Below, in pieces: positions 46,431 to 56,849 of a DNA stretch of 64,000 nt. The notes below the pieces were generated by a model. It did no database searches. It worked only from the letters and a program-made list of their open reading frames with translations, and was not told the DNA's origin. The position numbers were made by a program, and so were the translations under genes. Origin of the DNA: Tolypeutes matacus (taxonomy: Eukaryota > Chordata > Mammalia > Cingulata > Chlamyphoridae); assembly GCA_026826555.1 (NCBI GenBank), contig JAKSZT010053883.1:23972355-24036354 (forward strand), written 5' to 3'. Numbering within the stretch: the stretch's first letter is position 1; every line of letters starts with the position of its first letter.

Positions 46431-46591
46431 TGTGAAATTTATACACTCACAGGGTAGGTATCAGAGTATTTTAGATGCTAACTTAACCAATGCTCAGTGG
46501 ATAGAGATAAAACTTATTATAGAAAAGCCCTTTGTGTAACATCTCATCCCTGGTTATTAACTTACTGGTGATTCCCATGTGGACAAACATT

Positions 46592-46630
46592 TGTGTGTGT
46601 GTGTGTGTGTGTGCGCGCGTGCATGTGTGT
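46592..46630 (+). repeat. (TG)n microsatellite with CG steps
   Basis: About 11 TG units followed by GCGCGCGTGCATGTGTGT. Confidence 0.93.
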
Positions 46631-46639
46631 CCAACACCC

Positions 46640-46820
46640 CTCCCATGTGCATGGCACATTTTCCATTCACCATTTCACAGGTACTATACAACTACCCTGA
46701 GAACTGTACAGGGTGTATATTATTACCCATTATACAGATGAAGACACTGAGGCTCAGAGGTTGTGTACACTACAGTAAAAGGAGTACAGGCAAGCAAACC
46801 TAGGTTCAAATCCCACCCAG
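46640..46820 (-). mobile_element. MIR SINE
   Basis: Reverse MIR: 'ttacccattatacagatgaa', 'gacactgaggctcagaggtt' and 'cctaggttcaaatcccaccc'. Confidence 0.85.
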
Positions 46821-46960
46821 CTCTGGGGCTGGATGGGCTTGGCTAGCCTCTCTGTTCCTTAATTTCAGCCTCAGTCCTCATGTATAAAATGGGGACAGAG
46901 ACAAGTGCTTCACAGGTGAGGATTAAATGAGAAGGCCAATGGAAAGTGTCTTGCATTGTT
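46821..46960 (+). mobile_element. MIR SINE
   Basis: Forward MIR: 'ctagcctctctgttccttaa', 'tcctcatgtataaaatgggg' and 'aggattaaatgagaaggcca'. Back to back with the previous MIR. Confidence 0.85.
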
Positions 46961-48074
46961 AGGAAAATCACTGGCCCAGATCACAGAAGCAAAATTGAAT
47001 CCACATCTCCTAACCACAAGTCCAGTGAACATTCTTTATACCACCTGCCTTTATATCATGTGCCCAAACTGAGGAGGAAAGATTTCGGATTACTCTCCAT
47101 GCGGGACTTTATCAGTGCCGGGTCCTCAGAGCCCTGCCCTGCTGAGAATCCTAAGCGGGCAGGAGCCCCCACCTGAACCAAGTTTAATAATAATATAACC
47201 CATAGAGCTTGTGCCCCACTGGGACTGGGAGATCTTTTTCATGTTGAGCTGAGCCCCAGCCTGTGTCAATGTCTTCCCAATCTGGTATTTGGGCATCCAC
47301 CCCAGCCCAACCCCATAGCCCTGGCTAAAGGGACCAGGCCAGGTTTGTTGACAGCAGGGCTGAGAAAACCCTTCCCTCACCAGGGCATGTCTCTCCGAAA
47401 GTTATTCCAGCTGCCAGCAAGGCCGTCCTGGGTAATGGATGGCCTCTTTTTAATGCTATATGGGAGATGGGTCCCTCCTTAATCTGCTGCAGTGTCATTA
47501 AGAGATAAAATGTTTGCTCTTTGGGGCTCCTAATGGCCTTTAGAAGCTGCAAGTTAGACACTAACCAGGAGGGGCTGCTCAGGGCTTAACCCTCACATTC
47601 CCAGCACAGGCCAAAGCCTCAGCCAGAGGGGTCTGCAGACCAATGGCCTGGACTCCCAGGGGTCCCCTGGGTCCTGTTTCTAGATTCTTCTCAGCCTCCT
47701 AAGTGCATGGACAGAGGGAGGGCAGGAGAGCAGAGAGGGATCCTTGAGGCAAATGGATCAGCTGTTTGTGGACAGGGACCCCGTGGAGGCTGGGGAGAGG
47801 GCAGAGCACTGGGAGGTCCAGGGTCGGGGCTGGGTGACTTTGGCCACCCCCTTACCCTCTCTGTTTGTGGTTCCTACAGGGTGAGGGGCTGGATGGGCCT
47901 CCCAGCTCCCAGGTTTGAGGGTCTGTGTTCTCAGCAAGTACAGCCTGTTGGTCTTCCCTGAGAAAGGAGACACATCAGCCCCCATTGACCCCTGCCTGGA
48001 AGCCTGCTCCCTGCTCAGGCCACAGGTGACCAGGCAGGAGGGTCACCTCTGGAGGCAGAGGGGAGCAGGTGCCC
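46961..48074. promoter_or_regulatory. Unique DNA with candidate conserved block 47.40-47.56 kb
   Basis: Within 47400-47560 there is 'ctttttaatgctatatggga', 'ctccttaatctgctgcagtg' and 'cattaagagataaaatgttt', AT-richer than its flanks and free of known repeats. The rest is GC-rich with short frames and no supported exon. Confidence 0.3.
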
Positions 48075-48310
48075 GATGAGCTGAGAAGGGGGGGGAAGCT
48101 CCTGTTCCTGAGTGTCCCCTAGGTGCCCAGCACTGTGCTGCGGCTGCCCCACCCCACAAAGTACCCCAAGCCAGCCTTACTACAACCCTGTGAGGAGGGA
48201 GAGCTGACAGCACTATGGCTCCGAGTGACAGAGGAACTTGGCCAAGGTCACACTGCAAGGAAGTTATATCCAGGTCTGCCTGGTTCCAAAGCCCAAACTT
48301 CCCATCAGGC
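48075..48310 (-). mobile_element. MIR SINE
   Basis: Reverse MIR: 'ggtgcccagcactgtgctgc', 'ctacaaccctgtgaggaggg' and 'cttggccaaggtcacactgc'. Confidence 0.8.
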
Positions 48311-48594
48311 CATTGGCAGGCGACCATGAGTGTGTGGTCTCATCTTGGCCCCGCCCCCCACCCCCTGCTTTGCCCACACAGTCTCCCCCTCCCAGCAGGC
48401 AGCCCCTCCTCTATCCAAGCTCTACCCAGCCCAGCCCTGCCTCCTCCAGGAAGTCCTCTCTGACCTCTGAAGCCAGCCCTCAGTGGTGCCAGCAGGCCAA
48501 GCCTCTAGTCGTTCAATTTCCCCACGTGGTTTTAGTTTAGGTTGCCATGAGGCCCAAGCCCAATATTAGCTCATTTCATTATCTCACCAGAATA

Positions 48595-48845
48595 ATCAAT
48601 ATTTACTGAGCGCTGGCTGAGAGCCAGGTGCTCTGGGGCTACAGAGGGGATGGGAACAAACATCCACCGAGCACCTGCGGGTGCCCCCTCCTGTGCCCCA
48701 TAGGAGCCCCGTGTGACCCTGGGTGGGGCCTGGCCCTGTCTTGAAGAGGAGTCTGAGGTCCAGAGAGGGGCAAGGAAGCTGTTCAAGGTAACGCAATGAG
48801 ACCGGGGCTGGGATTCAAGCCCAGGCCAGACTCCAAAATCCACTG
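48595..48845 (-). mobile_element. MIR SINE
   Basis: Reverse MIR: 'caatatttactgagcgctgg', 'gtctgaggtccagagagggg' and 'ggggctgggattcaagccca'. An internal direct repeat of the 'gagcacc/gagcgc' start is present. Confidence 0.75.
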
Positions 48846-49064
48846 CCCACTACCTCCCCCTGGAACTCTTAAGCCCCCTCAGCTGGAGCTGCCCAGGCTT
48901 AGAAGCAGGGGTGCAGCAGCTAAGGTGGTGAAGAGGAGGGGGTGGAGCAGGCACCAGCAAGGGGGCCCTTATGTCCTCTGCAGTGACTCGCCCATCACTG
49001 CTGCCTCCTCTAGGCCCAGCCTCCAGCCTGAACCTCCACCTGGGGACTCCAGCCCCCATCCCCG

Positions 49065-49280
49065 ACCAGGGCCAGGCCCTCGCCCTCCCACTGTCCCCAG
49101 GGCTCAACTCTAGCTGGAGAAGCCACAGGGCACAAATTAATCTGTCTTTCAGGCTTCAGGCTCCAGATGCTCTTCCTTCCTGGGCTGGTCCTTCACCAGC
49201 TCAATTCTCAGGGAAACATTAAAGGAACAGATGGTGGTGGTTGTTCCCGGACAGTGGGAGGGCGAGGGCCTGGCCCTGGT
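49065..49280. repeat. Perfect 32-bp inverted repeat, 152-bp loop
   Basis: Arms 49065-49096 and 49249-49280 are exact reverse complements (left arm starts 'accagggccaggccctcgcc'). The arms are GC-rich and the loop is unique. No target duplication flanks the 216-bp unit and the arms do not match a DNA-transposon end I know. Confidence 0.95.
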
Positions 49281-49624
49281 GCTGGCGCTGGGTGGTAAAT
49301 CCCGTCACTTCCAGCTGGCAATGACTTTCCTGCCGACGACCCTCATAGCGTGAAAGCAGGGTGTGCACGTGTGTCCACGTGCACCTGTGTATGTGCACAG
49401 GGGTCTCTAAATCCCCCCTCTCTCCCAGGCCCTGTACTCGGGCTCGAGGGCCGTGCTGGGGCTGCTGGGCGAGCTCCCTCCTGGTTTGCTGGTGATAGTG
49501 CATCACCTCATGAGCTCCCCTGGACCCCCGCCTCCCAGACGGTATATTCTCTGAGTCGGCCTCAATTTGAAAGAATGGGGGAGAGCCTGAGAGATTGAGA
49601 GAAAATAAAGTCCCAAGCCGTCAC

Positions 49625-49730
49625 ATTTGGAAGACACTCAAGAAATGAGCCTTTTACACATGGGGAAACTGAGGCTCTGGGAAGGTGCCTAATGTTGACA
49701 CCGCCAGTTAGCAGCGGAGCATGGGTGTGA
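49625..49730 (-). mobile_element. MIR SINE fragment
   Basis: Reverse MIR core: 'cttttacacatggggaaact', 'gaggctctgggaaggtgcct' and 'cgccagttagcagcggagc'. Confidence 0.8.
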
Positions 49731-50129
49731 GAGGGTGTGTGATGGTGGATTGCGCATGGGTGTGCCTGTGCCCCCGTATGTGTCTGCCTGCCCTATGGGT
49801 GTGTGCACAGGTTTTATCAGAGCACCCGTGTGGCTGTCTTAACCTGTGTGTGCAGCAGTCTCAGGCTACACTTGTGTCACGCTGCGGGTGTGTGAGCGTA
49901 ACTGCACAGATGTGAGAAAAGCCAGAAGGTGGGATGGTGGCCATCCCGGAGGGGGAGGGTGGTGGTCTCGAGATAGCTTGGCTCCTGCGCTGTGTAGGTA
50001 ACGGCCTCAGCAGGTCTGCGCTGCCCCTGCCTGCGCTGCCCCTGCCTGCGCTGGCTGAAGTCTGAGCCTGTCTCCAAGCTGATGCCCCCACCCCAGAAAA
50101 TTCCCTGGCTCATGGCCAGGGGCAGCAAA

Positions 50130-50305
50130 GAAACCAGTTGTTTCTATTTGGTCTTTAGATTAAGGAACAAAAATTAAATTTAAACCCTGCGGGGAGGTGA
50201 TTTTTCCTAATTACTCACCTGCTGCACAGATCTCCCCAACTTGATTACTGCTAATTAGATTAATTGGATGGAGAGTGATTTCTTTTCTCTGGGAATATGA
50301 ACCAC
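50130..50305. promoter_or_regulatory. Candidate conserved non-coding block
   Basis: Repeat-free AT-rich island in GC-rich DNA with a dense set of homeodomain-type cores: 'aaaattaaatttaaaccctg', 'tttttcctaattactcacct' and 'gctaattagattaattggat'. Function is inferred from composition and motif clustering only. Confidence 0.4.
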
Positions 50306-50559
50306 AGAAAAGGGGGACTGTCTGAGACCCAATGACACCCCCACCCCCAAACCTCCAGGGCCAGTGCCAGGGAGGAGGGGGCCGGAGGGCCCGTGTCCCG
50401 TGACCCTCTCCGGCTCCCCTCTCTCTGCTTCTCTCTCCTCAGGCCCCTCAGTGTCTGCCTCTGTCTCCCCTGTCCCTGACTCTCTCGTCATCCGCTGTCC
50501 TCTCTCTTTGTGCTTCTGTGACCCCAGATGTGCGTCCTGACTGCAGGGAGGGAGTCCAC

Positions 50560-50950
50560 ACCCCCGCGCCCCTACGTTACCTGAGAGCTGGAGATGTTCG
50601 CTCTACCTGAGGAGGACGAAGGAGGCACAGCCTGGCTTGCTCAAGGTCACCCTCACTGCGGCCGGGGTGCGGGGCGTCCCTGGCTGGGCGCGGCGGGCCT
50701 GAGTGCACTGAGGGAAGGGCTGCGCGGCCAGGCTGGACCCGCTGCGGGGCCCCGGGAGCTTCCGGCTGGAAGATCAGGGTCTGAGCGCAGCAGGACGCAG
50801 CTTGTGGCGGCAGAGGGAGGCTGGAGGGTCCGGCCGTCCCCGCCCCTCTCCCACCTCCCGGGCTGGGCACGCCTCTCCTGCGGGGGCCTGTGGCAGACCC
50901 AGGCCCCAGACCCCCGCTCTTCCCGGGCTCTCCGGGCTGGGTGCAGCACC
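50560..50950. promoter_or_regulatory. CpG-rich patch
   Basis: About 30 CpG in under 400 bases with GC near 70%, counted by eye, in a region otherwise poor in CpG. Borderline for a CpG island. Open frames of 163, 182 and 232 aa on both strands here follow from low stop density and are not called genes. Confidence 0.45.
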
Positions 50951-51059
50951 ACCCCCCTTCCATTGCCTGAGCCAGAAAGCTGGGCCCTGTCCTCCCACCG
51001 CCTGCCTGCAGCCCCCCACCCTGGCAGCCTCCCAGCCCTGCCCTCTCATGTCTCTCCCA

Positions 51060-51400
51060 CCACCTCAGTTCTCTGGCCTCACTGACCTCACCTCGTCCAG
51101 GCCACCATCTTCTCTCTCCAGTCACTGTACAGCCACCCGGTCTCCTGGACTCCAGGCCCTCCCCATCCAGTTCAGTCCACAGCTCCTAGGAACCCGCCCT
51201 GCTCCCTCTCAAAACCCTTCCATGGCTCCCACTGCCCTGAGGACTAAAATCCCAACAATTCAATGTGGACTGCAAGGCCACCCAGACCTCCCTAGCCTCA
51301 TCCCTCACACTCTGACTCTGCAGACCCCTGGGTCCTCCAGGCCTTTGCATGTGCTAGTCCATCTTCCCAGAACACCCTCCCCGAGCATCCACATGGCCGG
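51060..51400 (+). mobile_element. L2 LINE 3' part
   Basis: Order 'aacccttccatggctcccac', 'tgccctgaggactaaaatcc', 'ggactgcaaggccacccaga' and 'ggcctttgcatgtgctagtc' is the L2 ORF2 C-terminal region. Confidence 0.85.
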
Positions 51401-51424
51401 CAATGACTTCTGTATAATTCCAGA

Positions 51425-51650
51425 AATGACGGTGGCATGTATTGAGCCTCACTGTGTGCCAGGCCCAGTGCTAAGGGCTGCACACGGTTCTCTCCTTTAA
51501 TACACACAATGGCCCTGGGGGTGTGATTATTACCCCGTGTGGCAGAAGAGGAAACTGAGGGTCAGAGACCTGAAGCACCTGGCCAAGATCACTCAACCAG
51601 GGAATGGTGGAGCAGGGATTTGAACCCAGAGCTTTTGCACTATGCCATCT
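51425..51650 (-). mobile_element. MIR SINE
   Basis: Reverse MIR: 'actgtgtgccaggcccagtg', 'tggcagaagaggaaactgag' and 'gcagggatttgaacccagag'. Confidence 0.92.
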
Positions 51651-51659
51651 CTCCCCCAT

Positions 51660-51900
51660 CCCATCACTCCTTCCATCAGCTTGGGTCCCCTTCTCCACGC
51701 TCCTTTGCTCCTGAATTTCCTCCTCTAGAAGCTTTTGCCTGACTGCTTTGAACTTGTCAATTTCCCAGTCTCCCCATCAGGCCAGGGCTGTGAACTCCCC
51801 ATGGCCACCTTGAGTCTCATCTGTCTCTGAACCCTAGCTCAGCAGAGGACCAGGCACATCCTGGGCTCTTAGTCAGTGTCTGCTGACCGAGGAGTGGGGG
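51660..51900 (+). mobile_element. L2 3' end fragment
   Basis: 'atcaggccagggctgtgaac', 'cctagctcagcagaggacca' and 'ggcacatcctgggctcttag' match the L2 terminus order. It probably belongs to the same L2 as 51.06-51.40 kb, split by the MIR. Confidence 0.6.
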
Positions 51901-52314
51901 CATCAACTCTGGGCTGCCAGGCCCACCTCCTTATACCCCCCTTCCAGCCACCCAAAACTTCAGTAAGCAAAGCCTTTAAACAAAAAACAATTTTACAGTT
52001 CATTTGAGTTAATCACAGCTGCTCTTTCTGGAAACTATCTTCCCAAAATTGTCTGCAGAGAGTCAGGTGACCTGCCTGGCAGCTTCCTACCCCACACTCT
52101 GTGTCAGAGCCCTGGAACCACAGGAGGTGGTGGGAAGTGGAAGGAGTCAAGACCCCAGAACTTCACGTCACCTGTCAAGCGACATGAAGGCGTTGTGATG
52201 GGTGCTGGGAAGAAGCCGTGAGCAAGACAGAACAGGCCCCTCTCTCACGGAGCCCCCCACAGAGGAGACCAGCCTCTAGCAAATCACTGTGCAGTCATGG
52301 CTGAGCTTAGTAAG

Positions 52315-52480
52315 CTGAGCATGTAGAAGTCTAATAACACTCGCTAGGTAGCCCTGGCAACTTGTTTAATCTCTTGAAGCCGTATTTTCCTCACCTGGAA
52401 CTTTGAGCTCATGGGGTTTTCTGAGCACCCAATGAGATGTTTAAAGCCTTTAGCCTGGTGCCCGGCATTTTGTTGGCACG
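52315..52480 (+). mobile_element. MIR SINE, diverged
   Basis: 'gtttaatctcttgaagccgt', 'attttcctcacctggaactt' and 'agcctggtgcccggcatttt'. Confidence 0.6.
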
Positions 52481-53000
52481 AAAAAAACCATTTTTTTAAA
52501 CCATTTTTTAAAATGGTTTATGTATTTTATTTGTGAGTAAAACTAAAGGTTGACAAAATTTCTAGACAGATAATGGTGAATGGTGATAGGAAAAGTATAG
52601 TTGTCAAAGTTGGACAGTTTTAGCTGATCTAAAGATGGGGATATGTTTGGAAGAACAAGATGTATCACTTAGGACTTACTTGACAATGCCAGGACTGCAG
52701 AGAGGCAAACATAGAATTGATTTAATCAGTAATTTACATACAATGAAAATATGATTTTGGAATAAATTTGATTTATGTAATCACTTAAAAACATATCTCC
52801 TAAAAATTAAGAGTGATATGTGGTCTGTGATATTATACCCTGGTAAAGTGGTTTAAACTTTAATTTCTGATCTGACATTTTTATTAGATAATATTGTATA
52901 TAAAAGCACAATAAATAATGCATTAAATCTATATCATTGCTTATTATATACCTAGCAGTTTACTTCTTTGTTGTTGGGTTTTTTTGAAATTACATATAAG
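52481..53000. other. AT-rich unique DNA with a 22-nt palindrome
   Basis: No frame is supported. At 52498-52519 two 10-base arms ('aaaccatttt' and its complement) face each other across 2 bases. Confidence 0.6.
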
Positions 53001-53247
53001 AGGAAGCAGATGTGGCTCAAGTGATTGGGCATCCATCTGCCGTATGGGAGGACCCAGGTTTGATCCCCGGGACCTCCTGGTAAAAAGGTGAGCAGGTGAG
53101 CCAGGCCCACGCGGCAAGCCAGGCCCATGCAGCGAACCACACAGCAAATGACGATGCAACAAAAGAGAGATGAGGGGAGAGTCAAGGCGAGACGTGCCAG
53201 GAACTGAGGAGCTATAACATAAATGACGGTAGTAAAAATTATTTTAG
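53001..53247 (+). mobile_element. Xenarthran tRNA-derived SINE (DAS type)
   Basis: Starts 'aggaagcagatgtggctcaa'. Pol III boxes are in tRNA-like positions: A box 'tggctcaagtgattgg' (53013-53028) and B box 'ggtttgatcccc' (53058-53069). The 5' part folds like a tRNA relative. A non-tRNA body with 'caaaagagagatgaggggag' follows. The end is diverged and meets the LTR target duplication at 53248. Confidence 0.85.
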
Positions 53248-53252
53248 GGTGT

Positions 53253-53695
53253 TGTGAGGACGGTCAATTTGGGTGATGGCCTCTGCCCCAGCCAGCTGCA
53301 GGTAGCTGGCTGCTGGTGCCAGTGAGGTGGCTGCAGTTCCCATGTTATTCCTGGGCCTGTGTCCAAAAATAGCTGATAGAACTAGCCGGCTGCACACACA
53401 ACAATTTTGGGGTCAAGGACAGTTCCAGGGACAGATGAGGAACAATAACCTAGTACGTTATATAAGCTAATTGGCATGTTATATAACCTGAGTGACATGT
53501 TATGCTTACTCTTGTATCAATATGTTATTGTATGCCAAGAATAAGACAATAAAAACCAGAAGGGCAGCCTGGGGGGCAGGGGGGTGCGATTGTTTGCTGC
53601 GTGGCTGCTGCCTGGTATGGACCATTATGCTTCTCCTCCTTGTGTGTTTTTTCACTTGCCTCCCGCACAGGTCCCTTTCTTGGATGCGGTTAACA
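53253..53695 (+). mobile_element. ERV solo LTR with 5-bp target duplication
   Basis: 443 bp running from 'tgtgaggacggtc' to 'gcggttaaca', TG...CA. Flanks 'ggtgt' at 53248-53252 and 53696-53700 are identical. Inside are two 'ttatata' elements (about 53460, 53477) and 'gacaataaaaacc' with AATAAA (about 53548). No internal viral coding sequence is adjacent. A 104-aa frame that begins inside and runs past the end is not a gene. Confidence 0.9.
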
Positions 53696-53700
53696 GGTGT

Positions 53701-54124
53701 CAAACAGACAAGCCCAAAGTCCCATACTACAGGAAATAGCCTTAGGAGAGGAGCAGGTGTTGACCATGGAGCAGACACCTATCCTGCTCAACCACTGGGG
53801 GTCTGATGGCCAATAAGATGATTGGCAGCAATGGGCTCTGTCCACTGAGGTGACAAAAATCACCTGGGCCAAGCAGACTCTTTCCCACATAACTTGAACC
53901 AGGAGTTGAGGAATAGGGCATCCAGGACTGGTATGAGGAGAAAGAAGGGAAGCCTCAAAGAGAGGAGGCTCCCCTGGACGGGTTCTCAATCCACGCCTGC
54001 TGGGACTGGAGAGGCCCAGGACTGCTGAGCATAGTTCAGAGCTGCTGTGGTGGCCTCGTCCCTACCCCCTGCTCGAAATGACCCCTCCCTCCTGCCACCT
54101 AGCCCCAGTTGCTCCAACATCAAG
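53701..54124. other. No gene seen
   Basis: Unique DNA between the solo LTR and the L1 remnant. Confidence 0.45.
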
Positions 54125-54302
54125 TGATGTCAAGGATGTAGAGCGACTGGGTCACTCATGCATTGCTGGTGGGAGTGTAAATTGGTTCAGCTGCATTGGA
54201 AAACTGTTTGGAGCCTTCTAATGAAGTTAAACATCCAGTTTTTAAAAGTTCAATATCCACCCTCCACATGGCCTAGCAATCATACTCCTAGGTATATATA
54301 TC
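54125..54302 (+). mobile_element. L1M 3' end, part 1
   Basis: 'ttgctggtgggagtgtaaat', 'tggttcagctgcattggaaa', 'actgtttggagccttctaat' and 'cctagcaatcatactcctag' follow the L1 ORF2 C-terminus. It is broken by the LTR at 54303 and resumes at 54884. Confidence 0.88.
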
Positions 54303-54878
54303 TGTATTAGTCAGCCAAAAGGGTGCTGATGCAAACTACCAGAAATCTGTTGGCTTTTATAAAGGGTATTTATTTGGGGTAGAAGCTTACAGTTACCAGG
54401 CCATAAAGCGTAAGTTACTTCCTTCACCCAAGTCTCTGACCACGTGTTGGAACAAGATGGCTGCGGACGTCTGCCAGGGTTCAGGCTTCCTGGGTTCCTC
54501 TCTTCCCGGGGCTTGATTCTCTCTGGGCTCAGCTCCTCTGTTTTCTCCACAAGGTCAGCTGTAGACTATCAGGCAAAAGGCTCCGTTTCTCTCCCTGGCT
54601 AAGAGCCATCTCTATTCCTCTGTGTTCTTCTCCTGTGTGTTCACTTCCTGGGCTCCAGCTCAAAACTCAGCATCAGAACTCTGACTCTGTCCTTTGCCAT
54701 GTCTTTTATCTGTGAGTCCCCACACACCTAGGGGCAGGGACTCAACACCTACTGACGTGGCCCCATGAAAGTCCTAATCATAATTTAATCAATTAAAGGT
54801 AGTACCTCTGATAGACCAGTTTACAAACATAATCCAATACCTATTTTTGGAATGTATCAATAATATCAAACTACAACA
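54303..54878 (-). mobile_element. Xenarthran MaLR-like LTR with 5-bp target duplication
   Basis: Runs from 'tgtattagtcagccaaaagg' to 'atcaaactacaaca'. Flanks 'atatc' at 54298-54302 and 54879-54883 are identical. Same family as 35310-35817 and slightly longer. It landed inside an L1M 3' end. Confidence 0.93.
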
Positions 54879-54883
54879 ATATC

Positions 54884-55305
54884 CAGGAGAATTGAATGCT
54901 TATACCAACAAATGACTTGTGTATAAAAATGCTTGTAGCAGCTTTATTTATAATTGTCAAAGGAGGAAATAACCCACATGCCCGTCTATGAGAGAATGAG
55001 TGGTAGGTTCATAAAATAGAACTACAGAGCAATAAAAAGTATGAATAAATTACTGATACACACAATATAACAGACACGGCCAGAAAAAATAAGTCAGGCA
55101 CAAAAGACACACGCTTTTTTAGTTCATTAATATGACCTAATCTGTAATGATAGAAGTGGCAGTAGTGAATATCTCTCAGGAGAAGGGGTATTGATTGGAG
55201 AGAGGAACAAAGAAACTTTGTGGGGTACTAGAAATGTTCTCTATCTTGATCCAGATGGTGGTTACATGGATGAACACATTTGCAAAAATTTATAAAGCTG
55301 TGCTC
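54884..55305 (+). mobile_element. L1M 3' end, part 2
   Basis: 'ttgtagcagctttatttata', then 'agtcaggcacaaaagacaca', 'gtactagaaatgttctctat' and 'cttgatccagatggtggtta', the usual L1M 3' UTR order. Confidence 0.88.
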
Positions 55306-55794
55306 TATTGATTCTCTTTTGATGTGTAACAAAACATCCCAAAACTTGGCGGTAAAAACAACCATGTATTAACCTCACAATTCTATTCATTGACTGTGTA
55401 ATTGATCAGGCCTGAGCTGTCTCAGCTCATCTGGGCTGGTGTCTCCCAGGGCTCTGTGGTAGGGGGGTGGGTCAAACTGCAGCTGGATGAGCCAGGACGG
55501 CTGCACACCCATGCCTGGTAGTCGGCTGTCACCCGCCATTGTCCTCTGTGTGGCCCCCTAATCCTCCAGCAGGCTAGCTCAGGTCCATTCCCACATCTCC
55601 AAGTTTAGAAAGAGAGGAAAAGCCTCTGTAAGCAAGGCAACCTTTAAGCATCTGCTTGCCTAAAGTTTGTTAGTGTCCCCACTGACCTAAGCAAGTCATA
55701 TGGCCAACCCAGACTGAAGAGGTAGAGAAATAGACTTCCATTCTGAAGGGAGAATCTGCAGTGTCATCACAAGAGTATGGATGCTAGGGAGAAA
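55306..55794 (-). mobile_element. MLT1-type LTR inside L1M 3' end
   Basis: 'ttttgatgtgtaacaaaaca', 'tcccaaaacttggcggtaaa', then 'ctaatcctccagcaggctag' and 'agcaagtcatatggccaacc', ending near 'gaattttgggtcgtta'. Reverse MLT1-class LTR. Confidence 0.8.
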
Positions 55795-55890
55795 GAATTT
55801 TGGGTCGTTAATACAATATAACACCTATACACTTCAAATTTGTGCATTTGACCGTATGCTAGTATACCTCAAAAACAAAATGAATAGAAA
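55795..55890 (+). mobile_element. L1M 3' end, part 3
   Basis: 'cacctatacacttcaaattt', 'gtgcatttgaccgtatgcta' and 'gtatacctcaaaaacaaaat' close the L1M 3' UTR after the LTR. Confidence 0.8.
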
Positions 55891-56024
55891 GGTTAGGTCA
55901 GATGATTGCTAAAGGTACTTTTGGCCCAGTATGTTTCTAGGTTTCCTTGTATCAATTTTCAACTCCCATTTTCTAAAGGGAACCAGGATCCAGGATTCTG
56001 CAGAAACAGAGGTTATTGCAAGAT

Positions 56025-56060
56025 TGTGTGTGTATGTGTGTGTGTGTTTGGGGGGGGGAG
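56025..56060 (+). repeat. (TG)n and poly(G)
   Basis: Imperfect TG repeat followed by a run of G, directly left of the LTR. Confidence 0.85.
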
Positions 56061-56530
56061 TGTTTTAGTTTCCTAGGCTGCTGAAAGCAGACACCGTGAA
56101 GTAGATTGGCTTAACAATGGGAATTTTTTAGCTTACAATCTTGAGGCTGAGAAAAATGTCCAAATCAAGCCACCATCAAAGTGATGCTTTCTTCCCCAAG
56201 CCTGGCTGCAGACGATCCTGGACTCCTGTGCCACATGGCAAGGCACATGGCAGCATCTGCTGGTCTCTCCCTTCTCTTCTGGGTTTCACTGCTTTGAGCT
56301 TTGAGCTTCCGTGATGCACACGTCCTGTTCACGTTCTCTTCCCACCACCACCACCCTCCCCCTTTCCCTCTTCATTCCAGACTCCAGTAAGAGGATTAAG
56401 ACCCATCCTGCATGAGGTGGGTCATGCCTAACTGAAGTAGCCTCATCAAAAGATCCTACTTACAAAGGGTTCACACCCACAAGAATGGATTCGCTTTAGG
56501 AACATGAGTTTCTGGGATACATACCACACT
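56061..56530 (-). mobile_element. Xenarthran MaLR-like LTR, second family
   Basis: Begins 'tgttttagtttcctaggctg' and has 'tgtgccacatggcaaggcac', 'taagaggattaagacccatc' and 'ctgaagtagcctcatcaaaa'. Left flank 'gggag' (56056-56060) recurs at 56531-56535, two bases past the expected CA end. Duplication plausible but not clean. Confidence 0.75.
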
Positions 56531-56849
56531 GGGAGGAGGAGGAGCTTCACAACTTACTGCCTCCATCAGGTTTGGCCAGATGGGCTGGAGCAAGGAGATG
56601 GGATTAACCCTGGACTAAACCGAGGAGCTGGGAAATCAGGCTGAGAAGTGGGAGGAGGGTGGGGCCATGTACGGATCAACTAGTGGGTCCCTTGGTTGGT
56701 TTCCAGAACCACGGAGAGCTCTAAGAACAGCTAGAGGGCTTTCAACTTCCGCATCCTAGGGCCACTAGTTTCCCTCTGTCTTCTAGGAAGAATTATCTGG
56801 TTGTTAAAGGAGATTTACTCTGGCAAAGTGCACATTGTTACTAGAAGTG

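Noticed and set aside
50577..51500. Frames of 232, 182 and 163 aa on both strands
   Set aside because: They overlap the same CpG-rich bases and an L2 fragment. Low stop density explains them.
53001..53075. tRNA gene
   Set aside because: A and B boxes are present but the sequence continues into a SINE body and lacks a proper acceptor stem and 3' end.
53492..53806. 104-aa frame with a hydrophobic segment
   Set aside because: It starts in the solo LTR and crosses its 3' edge and target duplication, so it cannot be an old gene.
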